Below are positions 8,630-16,719 of a DNA stretch of 64,000 bases, in pieces. Position numbers and translations under genes: made by a program. Source of the stretch: Spartobacteria bacterium. GTDB lineage: Bacteria > Verrucomicrobiota > Verrucomicrobiia > Chthoniobacterales > UBA6821. The stretch spans positions 39,498 through 103,497 of the forward strand of contig CANIVT010000008.1 in assembly GCA_947471565.1 (NCBI GenBank). Reading direction: 5' to 3'. How positions within the stretch are numbered: position 1 is the first letter of the stretch; each line of letters starts with the position of its first letter. The notes beneath the pieces are model-generated. The model worked only from the letters and a program-made list of their open reading frames with translations. It made no database searches and was not told where the DNA came from.

Positions 8630-9847
8630 ATGAGGGAGGCTCTTCTCCTGATCGGTGTGGTCATGGAGTGGGTGATCATTCCCCTACTCGGTTTCAGCCT
8701 CATTCACGCTCTCGTCAGCATGAGGCTCTTGCGGAGGCTGGGGCCTACCGAACCGGCTTCGGGCGACACGATTTCGGACGTCTCGGTCCTTGTCCCCGCG
8801 CGCAACGAGGAGGCTCGTATCCGCGACTGCCTCGCCTCCCTTGCCGCACAGCACCCCCCTGTCCGCGAGGTCATTCTGCTCGACGACCGCTCCACCGATC
8901 GCACCGGGGAGATTGCGCGGGAATTGGGATTCCGTGAGGAAGCCGGATGTCGTTTGCGCCTCATCCATGGAACCGATCTGCCCGAGGGATGGATTGGCAA
9001 GAACTGGGCCTGTCATCAGTTGTCCAAGGTGGCCGATCCCTCAAGTAGCCATCTCCTCTTCACCGATGCTGACACGGTTCACGGGACGGGTTGCGTCTCC
9101 GCGGCTCTCGCCTATGCCCGTTCTGTTCGTGCAGATCTCCTCTCGCTCTGGCCCGACCAGATCACCGGTACATGGTCGGAAAAACTCATCATCCCCCTCG
9201 GCTACCTCCTCTTCATGTCCTTCCAACCTTTTCTCTTTCTGAGATGGCTCCAGCTTGACCCCGCACGAGCGCAGCGCTTGGGACTCGATCGCCGTCGTCT
9301 CGCAGGACTGGGGGCCGCGAACGGTCAGTTTCTGCTGTTTCGCCGCGAGGCCTACGACTCACTCGGTGGTCATGAGGCGCTGCGGGATCACCTCGTCGAG
9401 GATATCGCCTTTGGCCGACGTGTGGCCTCACGCACCGGTGAGGGGATGCGACTATTCAACGCGGATGGCATCAATCTGCTGAAGTGCCGCATGTACACGG
9501 ACTTTGCCGGTGTCTGGGAAGGATTCTCCAAGAATATGCGCCCTGTCTTTGAGGAGTCTCCCAAATCGTTTTTGCTCTTCGGAATCGTGATCTTCGGACT
9601 CTTCCTGCTCCCGTTCCTGATGTTCCCTTGGATTCCCTCGGCTGGAATCGCTGTCGGATTGATTCTGTTGAACCGATTTGTCCTAACTCTGCGTTTTCGC
9701 ACCTCGTGGTTCGGATTCCTTGCCCATCCGTTTGCCATCGTGCTTGCGCTGCTGGTTGCTTTGAACAGTTGGCGTCTTTGCCTCCGCCGCGGGATTGTCT
9801 GGAAGGGGCGTGTCTATTCCGGTGCGACCCGGAGTGTGATTGACTGA
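8630..9847 (+). CDS. Membrane-bound family 2 glycosyltransferase
   Basis: The 405-residue protein is a GT-A fold glycosyltransferase: SVLVPARNEEARI near residue 50, LLDDRSTDRT near 84, the DXD-type FTDADT near 145 and VEDIAFGRR near 249. A membrane segment lies at the N-terminus (about 8-28) and further ones at 310-385, so the catalytic domain faces the cytoplasm from the inner membrane. The overall plan resembles HpnB/CrtQ-type enzymes that glycosylate hopanoids or carotenoids, but the acceptor cannot be told. The DUF309 gene begins 7 bases after its stop. Confidence 0.85.
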   Translation: MREALLLIGVVMEWVIIPLLGFSLIHALVSMRLLRRLGPTEPASGDTISDVSVLVPARNEEARIRDCLASLAAQHPPVREVILLDDRSTDRTGEIARELGFREEAGCRLRLIHGTDLPEGWIGKNWACHQLSKVADPSSSHLLFTDADTVHGTGCVSAALAYARSVRADLLSLWPDQITGTWSEKLIIPLGYLLFMSFQPFLFLRWLQLDPARAQRLGLDRRRLAGLGAANGQFLLFRREAYDSLGGHEALRDHLVEDIAFGRRVASRTGEGMRLFNADGINLLKCRMYTDFAGVWEGFSKNMRPVFEESPKSFLLFGIVIFGLFLLPFLMFPWIPSAGIAVGLILLNRFVLTLRFRTSWFGFLAHPFAIVLALLVALNSWRLCLRRGIVWKGRVYSGATRSVID

Positions 9848-9854
9848 CTGCAGG

Positions 9855-10337
9855 ATGAAGAAAAGCGACCGCATCGCGCAGTTTGTGCAGGGATTGGAAG
9901 TCCGAGAGGGAAATGACATCGACTCCCGCCTTGCAGGATACTTCGAGTGCTTCAACTCAGGTTGCTACTATGAAGCGCATGACGTGCTCGAGGATCTTTG
10001 GCTTCGTCAGGGAAAGGATCATCCCGACCATGCCTTTCACAAGGGGCTTATCCAGCTCGCCGGAGGTTTCGTTCACCTAAGACTGCAGTATCTTCATCCG
10101 GATCATCCCAAGCATGGCCGTCGTCTTGCACCTGCCTGCAGGCTCCTGTTGCTAGCAGTGGGAAATCTGCATCCCTATCCGCCACGGCATCTTGGGGTCG
10201 ATGTTGCTGCGGCAATCCAACTCGCCAAGGAGACCTCAGAGTGCATCGGGGAGGTAGGCGGATGGATCAACCCATGGAGTCCCTCGATGTTACCCAGTCT
10301 AAAACTCACATTTCCTCCCGATCAGGAAAGGCGTTGA
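9855..10337 (+). CDS. DUF309 family protein
   Basis: This 160-residue protein contains the DUF309 core: FNSGCYYEAHDVLEDLW near residue 33, followed by FHKGLIQLAGGFVHL near 57. The family is helical, with conserved histidine, glutamate and tryptophan; its biochemical role is not established as far as I know. The ATG at 9855 is preferred over a TTG at 9840, which would overlap the glycosyltransferase gene. Transcription with the preceding gene is likely from the spacing. Confidence 0.82.
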   Translation: MKKSDRIAQFVQGLEVREGNDIDSRLAGYFECFNSGCYYEAHDVLEDLWLRQGKDHPDHAFHKGLIQLAGGFVHLRLQYLHPDHPKHGRRLAPACRLLLLAVGNLHPYPPRHLGVDVAAAIQLAKETSECIGEVGGWINPWSPSMLPSLKLTFPPDQERR

Positions 10338-10370
10338 TTCCATCGGCGTCCTCCGCGACAACATTCTTCT

Positions 10371-11363
10371 GTGTTCCACTCCTCCAAGGCTCTGATCCGC
10401 AATCCCCGCCTCGCCCTCGCGGCGGGAATCGGCGTTGCGGTGCTTTTGCAGCTCGGGGGTGGGTGGATCGATCCGTACACAACCCAGGTGGTCCTCTTTG
10501 CGGCGATCAACGTGATTCTGGCAGTCAGCCTCAATCTCGTGATGGGGGAGACCGGACAGTTTTCGCTCTGTCATGCCGCCTTCATGGCGGTCGGTGCCTA
10601 CACCTCGGCTCTCCTGACTGGAAAGGCGCTTCCCACTTTGTTGCCACACCTCTCCTGGACCGGCTCCTCGTGGGCCTCACAGGTTTTTTTCCTGCCGGTG
10701 CTTTTGGTCGGCGGTTCTGTGGCTGCGCTCGCAGGGTTGATCGTGGGCGGGCCATCACTGCGGCTGCGCGGTGACTATCTTGCGATGGTGACGCTAGGCT
10801 TCGGCGAGATCATCCGCGTCCTCCTGCAGAACGCAAACTTCGTCGGCGGGGCGCGCGGGATGGAGGGGATCCTGCCGGCAACCAATCTCTTCTGGGCCGT
10901 TGGCTTCGCCGTCCTCACGGTCTACACAATGATCGCATTGGTCCGCTCCACCTACGGGCGTGGCTTCCAAGCGGTGCGTGACGACGAGATCGCCGCTGCG
11001 GCGATGGGAATCGACACCACGCGAGTCAAGGTAACGGCCTTCGTGATCGGTGCGTTCTTTGCGGGGGTGGCGGGCGGCCTCTATGCCCATGCGGTGGAAT
11101 TCATCAGTCCCGAGGGATTCAACTTTCTGCGTTCCTTTGAGATCATCGTCATGGTGATCCTGGGCGGCCTTGGCCGTCCTGTCGGCGTGGCGATCGCGGC
11201 CATCCTGATTACCCTTCTCAATGAGTGGTTACGGGATCTCTCCCAATACCGGATGGTCGTCTATGCCCTCATCATCATTCTCTTCATGATCCTGCGTCCC
11301 GCCGAGACCCTGAGGCCGCTTCTTTCGCGAGTTCTTCCGGGTCGCAAACCCGCCGCGTCATGA
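10371..11363 (+). CDS. livM: Branched-chain amino acid ABC transporter permease LivM
   Basis: This 330-residue inner-membrane protein is the LivM-type permease of a hydrophobic amino acid (or urea/amide) importer. It has about nine hydrophobic segments, the family segment VSLNLVMGETGQFSLCHAAF near residue 46, and the cytoplasmic EAA-like loop with AVRDDEIAAAAMGID near 201. The start is a GTG at 10371 with no evident Shine-Dalgarno. Its stop overlaps livG by 4 bases. The partner permease LivH and the periplasmic binding protein are not in this window, so they must lie elsewhere or be missing. Confidence 0.92.
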   Translation: MFHSSKALIRNPRLALAAGIGVAVLLQLGGGWIDPYTTQVVLFAAINVILAVSLNLVMGETGQFSLCHAAFMAVGAYTSALLTGKALPTLLPHLSWTGSSWASQVFFLPVLLVGGSVAALAGLIVGGPSLRLRGDYLAMVTLGFGEIIRVLLQNANFVGGARGMEGILPATNLFWAVGFAVLTVYTMIALVRSTYGRGFQAVRDDEIAAAAMGIDTTRVKVTAFVIGAFFAGVAGGLYAHAVEFISPEGFNFLRSFEIIVMVILGGLGRPVGVAIAAILITLLNEWLRDLSQYRMVVYALIIILFMILRPAETLRPLLSRVLPGRKPAAS

Positions 11364-12154
11364 CGAGCGCCGGAACTCCTCTTCTGGAAGCCCGCAACTG
11401 CTCGCTCCGTTTTGGCGGCATTGCGGCCCTGACCGATGTCTCGCTGCGCATCGACGCGGGTGAGCTTGTCGGCCTCATCGGTCCCAATGGCGCGGGGAAG
11501 ACGTCGCTTTTCAATATCCTGACAGGGGTTTACCGGCCTACCGAGGGGGAGATCCTGCTGGAGGGGCGCCCCGTGACCGGCTTGGCGCCACACCGCATCA
11601 ATCGGTTCGGGGTGGCCAGAACATTCCAGAACATCCGCCTCTTTGGCTCGCTCGACGTGCGGATGAATGTCAGGACATCCTTTATCGCCCGCCTCCGGGG
11701 AGGTCTTCTCGAGGTGGTCCGGCGGGGGAAAACCTTCCGTTCCGAGGAACGTGAAATCCAGGAGGAGGGACGACGCCTGCTGGCCTATTTCGGGCTGGAA
11801 GAAGCCTCCATCCTGCCCAGCCGTAGTCTTCCTTACGGGGATCAGCGACGTCTTGAGATTGTGCGGGCCCTGGCGACACGACCGCGGTTGCTTCTGCTCG
11901 ACGAGCCCGCAGCGGGCATGAACCCCACTGAGAAGGAGGAGCTCAAGCAACTCATCGCGCGGATCCGCGCGGAGTTCAGCACAGCGATCCTTCTGGTAGA
12001 GCATGATATGAAGGTGGTGATGGGAATCTGCGAAAGACTCGTTGTCCTCGACCGTGGCGCCCTGCTGGCCACGGGAACACCGGCTGAAGTGAGGGCTGAT
12101 CCCAAAGTGATTGCCGCGTACCTTGGTGAAGAGCACGGAGAGGAGGAGTCATGA
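11360..12154 (+). CDS. livG: Branched-chain amino acid ABC transporter ATP-binding protein LivG
   Basis: LivG is one of two ATPases of the importer. The 264-residue protein has Walker A GPNGAGKTS near residue 44, the family segment GVARTFQNIRLF near 87, Walker B LLLLDEPAAGMNP near 178 and the H-loop VEHDMKVVM. In this protein the usual LSGGQ signature is replaced by LPYGDQRRLEI, as is typical of LivG. The ATG at 11360 overlaps the livM stop by 4 bases. A longer frame back to 11225 lies inside livM and has no family features. Confidence 0.95.
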   Translation: MTSAGTPLLEARNCSLRFGGIAALTDVSLRIDAGELVGLIGPNGAGKTSLFNILTGVYRPTEGEILLEGRPVTGLAPHRINRFGVARTFQNIRLFGSLDVRMNVRTSFIARLRGGLLEVVRRGKTFRSEEREIQEEGRRLLAYFGLEEASILPSRSLPYGDQRRLEIVRALATRPRLLLLDEPAAGMNPTEKEELKQLIARIRAEFSTAILLVEHDMKVVMGICERLVVLDRGALLATGTPAEVRADPKVIAAYLGEEHGEEES

Positions 12155-12870
12155 GTGCGTCGCTTCTTGAAATCCGCGATTTGACCGTCCGTTACGGAGG
12201 CATTCAGGCACTCCATGGAATTTCCCTTTCAGTTCCACAGGGAAGCATCGTCACTCTGATCGGCGCCAACGGGGCGGGAAAATCGACCACACTCCGCACG
12301 GTTTCCGGGTTGGTGACACCCTCTGCGGGTTCGATCTGTTTTGATGGTATGGAGATCTCGGGACAACCCGCCCATCGGATCGTCGCTGCCGGCCTTGCGC
12401 ATGTGCCCGAGGGGCGTTTGGTCTTCCCTGAACTGAGCGTGAAGGAGAACCTCCGGATGGGGGCCTATCTGAGGCGTGATCGCAAGGGGATCGCCGAGGA
12501 TCTGGAGTGGGTCTGCGAATTTTTCCCGCGCCTCAAGGAGCGCCTGACCCAGCAGGCTGGCACACTCAGCGGAGGGGAGCAGCAGATGCTTGCCATCGGT
12601 CGTGCCCTGATGGGCAGGCCCCGATGCCTGATGCTCGATGAACCCTCCCTCGGCATCGCTCCCCTGCTGACAGAGACGATTTTCACCCGTCTGGTGGATC
12701 TGAACCGGGAGCGAGGCATGACTATGCTGCTTGTGGAGCAGAATGCCTCGCTGGCCCTGAGAGTGAGTCATCACGCCTACGTGCTTGAAAGTGGACGCAT
12801 TCATCTGGAAGGTCCCTCCGCTGAAATCCGGAAACGACCCGAAGTGAAGGCTGCCTATTTGGGACACTGA
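12151..12870 (+). CDS. livF: Branched-chain amino acid ABC transporter ATP-binding protein LivF
   Basis: LivF is the second ATPase of the importer. The 239-residue protein has Walker A GANGAGKST near residue 37, the LivF-type segment AHVPEGRLVFPELSV near 89, the signature LSGGEQQML near 136 and Walker B LMLDEPSLGIAP near 157. It overlaps livG by 4 bases and closes the livMGF unit. A short GC-rich hairpin without a T run follows the stop. Confidence 0.95.
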   Translation: MSASLLEIRDLTVRYGGIQALHGISLSVPQGSIVTLIGANGAGKSTTLRTVSGLVTPSAGSICFDGMEISGQPAHRIVAAGLAHVPEGRLVFPELSVKENLRMGAYLRRDRKGIAEDLEWVCEFFPRLKERLTQQAGTLSGGEQQMLAIGRALMGRPRCLMLDEPSLGIAPLLTETIFTRLVDLNRERGMTMLLVEQNASLALRVSHHAYVLESGRIHLEGPSAEIRKRPEVKAAYLGH

Positions 12871-12891
12871 GCCGCCCCTTCCGGAGGGGGC

Positions 12892-12926
12892 AGGTATTTA
12901 GGCTATAGGCTTTTAGGCTATTAGGG
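12892..12926 (+). repeat. Intergenic repeat element E1
   Basis: The sequence AGGTATTTAGGCTATAGG, followed by TTTTAGGCTATTAGGG, aligns with the left arm of the inverted repeat at 36727-36767 and, reversed, with elements at 15685-15713 and 21663-21696. This copy is the most diverged. It lies 47 bases before yajC. Confidence 0.55.
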
Positions 12927-12973
12927 AGAGAGACCTTGCCCTGATGGTAGGGGGTAGGCTACCAAAGAAGACT

Positions 12974-13318
12974 ATGGTTTTTTCCGCCACCCTCTTCCTC
13001 TTGTCTGATGCCGCTGCTTCCGGTGCCAATCCTGCACCGAGCCCGATTGCCCAGTTCGCCCCGCTGATTTTCATTGGAGTCATCTTTTACTTCCTGCTGA
13101 TCCGTCCCCAGCAGAAGCAGCGCAAGGAGCAGCAGAAACTTATCGAGGCACTCAAGACCGGCGACAAGGTAGTCACTTCCGCCGGCATCCATGGCCTGAT
13201 CGCTAATGTGAAGGAGAAAACTGTGCTGCTCAAGGTCGCCGATAACGTGAAGATCGAGATCGACAAGGCCGCCGTGGCTACCGTCCTAGAGCGTTCATCC
13301 GACGAGTCCGCCTCCTGA
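12974..13318 (+). CDS. yajC: Preprotein translocase accessory subunit YajC
   Basis: YajC is the small membrane partner of SecDF. The 114-residue protein has one transmembrane segment (about residues 28-47), then the family motif FLLIRPQQKQRKEQQ and the conserved GDKVVTSAGIHGLI block near 70. The ATG at 12974 is preferred because AGAAG precedes it and the extra residues from an earlier ATG (12944) are not family-like. secDF begins 31 bases after the stop, an arrangement kept in many bacteria. Confidence 0.94.
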   Translation: MVFSATLFLLSDAAASGANPAPSPIAQFAPLIFIGVIFYFLLIRPQQKQRKEQQKLIEALKTGDKVVTSAGIHGLIANVKEKTVLLKVADNVKIEIDKAAVATVLERSSDESAS

Positions 13319-13349
13319 TCCCTGAGATCACACCGACCGCCGACTCCTC

Positions 13350-15671
13350 ATGACACCACTTCTCACCTTCTTTTTCGGGCTTCTTCTGCTCGGACTCTTC
13401 GCCTGGTACTTTTCCACGGAGAGCGACACCCGCAAGCGTTGGCTCGGCGCGGTCCTGACGTTGCTGTTGGTGCTCTTCTGTCTCGATTCGGTGACGCCTC
13501 CCGCCCAGAAGATCCGTCTCGGGCTTGACCTGCGCGGCGGTACTTCGTTCCTGCTCCAGTTGGTGCCACAGAACGGGCAGGAGATCACAGCTGACATGCT
13601 TCAGCAGGCGGTCGAGGTAATCCGCAAGCGCGTCGACAAGTTCGGTGTGAGCGAGCCGGTCATTGCTCCGCAGGGGGCAAGCCGTATCCTCGTGCAGATT
13701 CCCGGTCTCGATCCCGCCCAGATCCAGTCGACCAAGGAGCAACTCCAGCAGGTGGCCAAACTCGAATTTGCGGAGGTGCACCGCGATTCCGACACCCTCC
13801 TTCCGCAGATCGAGAAGGGGGAGGCCATCGTTCCCCCCGGTTTTGAGATCAAGGAATATTCCCTCGATCGGGAAACGGCCAAACCCGTCGTCATGAAACT
13901 CCTCGTGAAGAAAACGGCTGACCTGACCGGCGACCATGTCACCAAGGCCTATGCCTTCTTCGACAACCACGGCTACGCCGTCGGGCTTGCCCTCGACGGG
14001 GAGGGTGCCAAGCAGTTCTTCGACCTGACCACAGCGCTGGCGCCCCATCACGGTCGCCTTGCGATCCTGCTCGACGGCAAGGTCCAGAGTGCCCCGCAGG
14101 TCAATGAACCCATCCCGGACGGGCACGCCACGATCTCGGGTAACTTCAAAGAGAAGGAGGTCCGTGAACTCGCAAGCGTCCTGGAGAATCCGCTCCGCAC
14201 CCCAGTCACGATCGAGGAAACCCGCAGCGTTTCACCGACCCTTGGGCAGGACTCAATCCGTAGCGGCATCGTCTCAGGTCTGGGTGGTCTCGCCCTGGTG
14301 ATGCTCTTCGTCCTTTTCTACTACCGACTCGCCGGATGCGTGGCGTTGGTTGGTCTTCTCCTCAACATCGTCCTCCTTTTCGGGATGATGGCGATGTTCC
14401 ATTTCGTCCTGACCCTACCCGGCATCGCAGGCATCATCCTCACAATCGGGCTCGCTGTGGATGCGAACGTGCTGCTCTACGAGCGTCTTCGTGAGGAAAT
14501 GGCCGCTGGCAAGTCCCTCGGGGCTGCCATCGACGGAGCGTACAGCAAGGCCTTTAGTGCGATCTTCGACGCCAATGCGACGACACTGATCACCGCCGGG
14601 ATCCTTTTCTGGCAGGCCAGCGGACCGGTGCGAGGATTCTCGATCACCCTGATCCTCGGCATCATTGCCTCGCTCTTCTCGGCGATTCTCTTCACCCGGA
14701 CTGCTTTCCGTTGGATGATGGGGATTGGCGGGCTCAAGCGCCTGACCATGGCGAATCTCGCGCCGCGTCATCAGTTCAACTTCCTCGGTAAGCGGGTGCT
14801 GGCGGTCTTTGTCTCTCTCGTGCTGATCGGGGGATCGATCGCATTCTTCGCCGTGAGGGGTCCTAACAACTTCGGCATCGATTTCCGCGGTGGAGACCTG
14901 CTTGTCGTTGACGCTAAGCCCGCCCTGACCGTTGCTGAGGCGCGCACGGCCCTTGAACCGCTTCACCTCGCAGAGGCGACTATCCAGCAGGAGAAGGCCG
15001 GCACTCAGGAGATGCTTGCCATTCGTAGCGCCGTCGACACCTCTGCAAAAATTCTCACGAGGCTTCAGGAGGCCTTTCCCCAGCGCGGCATCAAGACTGC
15101 CCAGCAGGAAAAAGTCGGCGCCCAGATTGGTGTTGAATTCGCCAAGAAGGCCCTTCTCGCCCTTGGCCTGGGCATGATTGGCATCCTCATCTTCGTGACC
15201 CTTCGGTTTGAATTCTCCTTTGCCGTGGGGGCGCTGGTTGCGCTGTTGCACGACGTGATCATCACGGCGGGCGTCTTCTCGCTCACCGGTGGCGAGTTCT
15301 CGCTCGTCATGGTCGGCGCGATTCTCACGATCGCCGGTTACTCAATCAACGATACGATCGTCGTTTACGACCGTATCCGCGAGGGACTCCGACACCGTAC
15401 CGGTGGCAGTATCGAGGCCCTCATGAACCGCTCCATCAACGAGACGCTTGGCCGTACGATCCTCACTGGCGGCATGACGCTTCTCTCGGTGGCCACGCTC
15501 TTCTTTTTTGGAGGTTCGGTGCTGAAGGATTTCGCCTTTGTGATCCTTATCGGTATTTTGGTGGGCACTTACTCCTCGGTCTTCGTGGCTTCCCCGATCG
15601 TCCTCTGGTGCTCTCGTTGGGGTGATCGCAAGGCAGCCAAGACCGCAGCCAAGGGCGGCGTGACCGCCTGA
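13350..15671 (+). CDS. secDF: SecD-SecF fusion, protein translocase subunit SecDF
   Basis: SecDF uses the proton gradient to pull exported proteins through on the periplasmic side of SecYEG. The 773-residue protein joins a SecD half (about 1-465) with LGLDLRGGTSFLLQL near 51, a periplasmic domain and a block of six membrane segments, to a SecF half (from about 480) with NNFGIDFRGGDLL near 507 and the AGYSINDTIVVYDRIRE signature near 665. Both halves are complete, so this is a true fusion of the kind known in Bacteroidota, Bacillus and Verrucomicrobiota. It follows yajC directly. Confidence 0.96.
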   Translation: MTPLLTFFFGLLLLGLFAWYFSTESDTRKRWLGAVLTLLLVLFCLDSVTPPAQKIRLGLDLRGGTSFLLQLVPQNGQEITADMLQQAVEVIRKRVDKFGVSEPVIAPQGASRILVQIPGLDPAQIQSTKEQLQQVAKLEFAEVHRDSDTLLPQIEKGEAIVPPGFEIKEYSLDRETAKPVVMKLLVKKTADLTGDHVTKAYAFFDNHGYAVGLALDGEGAKQFFDLTTALAPHHGRLAILLDGKVQSAPQVNEPIPDGHATISGNFKEKEVRELASVLENPLRTPVTIEETRSVSPTLGQDSIRSGIVSGLGGLALVMLFVLFYYRLAGCVALVGLLLNIVLLFGMMAMFHFVLTLPGIAGIILTIGLAVDANVLLYERLREEMAAGKSLGAAIDGAYSKAFSAIFDANATTLITAGILFWQASGPVRGFSITLILGIIASLFSAILFTRTAFRWMMGIGGLKRLTMANLAPRHQFNFLGKRVLAVFVSLVLIGGSIAFFAVRGPNNFGIDFRGGDLLVVDAKPALTVAEARTALEPLHLAEATIQQEKAGTQEMLAIRSAVDTSAKILTRLQEAFPQRGIKTAQQEKVGAQIGVEFAKKALLALGLGMIGILIFVTLRFEFSFAVGALVALLHDVIITAGVFSLTGGEFSLVMVGAILTIAGYSINDTIVVYDRIREGLRHRTGGSIEALMNRSINETLGRTILTGGMTLLSVATLFFFGGSVLKDFAFVILIGILVGTYSSVFVASPIVLWCSRWGDRKAAKTAAKGGVTA

Positions 15672-15673
15672 TC

Positions 15674-15715
15674 TAGGGTCCCTCAATAGCCTTCAGTCTT
15701 CAGCCTAACACCCTT
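15674..15715 (+). repeat. Intergenic repeat element E2
   Basis: This holds AATAGCCTTCAGTCTTCAG followed by CCTAACACCC. It is the reverse complement type of the element at 36727-36767 and matches the right arm at 21663-21696. It ends 6-8 bases before the start codon of the sugar kinase gene, so it occupies the place of the ribosome-binding region. Confidence 0.65.
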
Positions 15716-15720
15716 TTCTT

Positions 15721-16659
15721 ATGTCCCTTCTTGTTCTCGGATCCATCGCCCTCGACAGCGTCAAAACTCCGCTCGACGAGCGCCATGACCAACTTGGCGG
15801 GTCGGCCTCCTATGCTGCCGTTGCAGCAAGTTTCTTCTCCCCTGTTAATCTGGTCGGGATCGTCGGCGATGATTTTCCCAAGGAGCACATTTCTTTCTTC
15901 AAGGATCGCAATATTGATCTGACTGGAATGCAGGTGGTTCCCGGCAAGACCTTCCGCTGGTCCGGCGAATACATGTGGGACATGAACCAGCGGGAGACCC
16001 GTTCAGTGGAGCTGAATGTCTTCGAAAATTTTACCCCCGAGCTTCCCGAGTCCTATCGCTCGGCCCGCATGGTTCTACTCGGCAACATCGCCCCGGCGCT
16101 CCAGCATCATGTGCTCGACCAGCTTGTTAGGCCCCATTTCGTGATCGCTGACACGATGGATCTTTGGATCAACATTGCCAAGGAGGAGCTCCTCAGCCTG
16201 ATTGCTCGCGTCGACATGCTGATTCTCAACGACGGTGAGGCCCGCGAACTCACCGGGGAGACAAGTCTGATCCGCGCCGGCCGCAAGATCCGTGAGATGG
16301 GGCCCTCCGCGGTAGCTATTAAAAAAGGGGAGCACGGCTGCCTGCTCTTCGGCGACGGTCAGTTCTTCAGCTGCCCGGCTTATCCTTTGGAAGACATCCA
16401 TGACCCGACTGGGGCGGGAGACTGTTTCGCGGGTGGCCTCGCTGGCCATCTGGCCAGCCGCCACCTCTCTGATGCCGACCTATCTGAAAAGAAAGAGATC
16501 CCCTTTGAGTACCTCAAGCAGGCTGTCGTCGAGGGGAGCGTGATCGCCAGCTTCAATGTCGAATCCTTCAGCATGGATCGCCTCCGCACCGTCTCGAAGG
16601 CCGAGATCGCCGAGCGCTACGAGATCTTCCGCACGCTCGGACGCTTTGAGGCGGTCTGA
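15721..16659 (+). CDS. PfkB/ribokinase family sugar kinase
   Basis: The 312-residue protein is a ribokinase-fold kinase. It opens with LVLGSIALDSV, has LGGSASYAAVAASFFS near residue 24 in place of the usual N-terminal GG signature, and carries DPTGAGDCFAGG near 223, which forms the anion hole and holds the catalytic aspartate. It acts in the cytoplasm on a sugar, nucleoside or sugar phosphate; which one is not clear. It stands between secDF and glgB with its own repeat-bearing leader, and I see no operon partner. Confidence 0.9.
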   Translation: MSLLVLGSIALDSVKTPLDERHDQLGGSASYAAVAASFFSPVNLVGIVGDDFPKEHISFFKDRNIDLTGMQVVPGKTFRWSGEYMWDMNQRETRSVELNVFENFTPELPESYRSARMVLLGNIAPALQHHVLDQLVRPHFVIADTMDLWINIAKEELLSLIARVDMLILNDGEARELTGETSLIRAGRKIREMGPSAVAIKKGEHGCLLFGDGQFFSCPAYPLEDIHDPTGAGDCFAGGLAGHLASRHLSDADLSEKKEIPFEYLKQAVVEGSVIASFNVESFSMDRLRTVSKAEIAERYEIFRTLGRFEAV

Positions 16660-16719
16660 ATTGTTCCATTAACCGGATAGCTTGCCTGCGCTGAGGGTGG
16701 GCAGCATGATGCGGAAACA

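Noticed and set aside
12871..12890. Terminator after livF
   Set aside because: CCCCT and AGGGG can pair in a short stem, but no T run follows, so I do not list it as a terminator.
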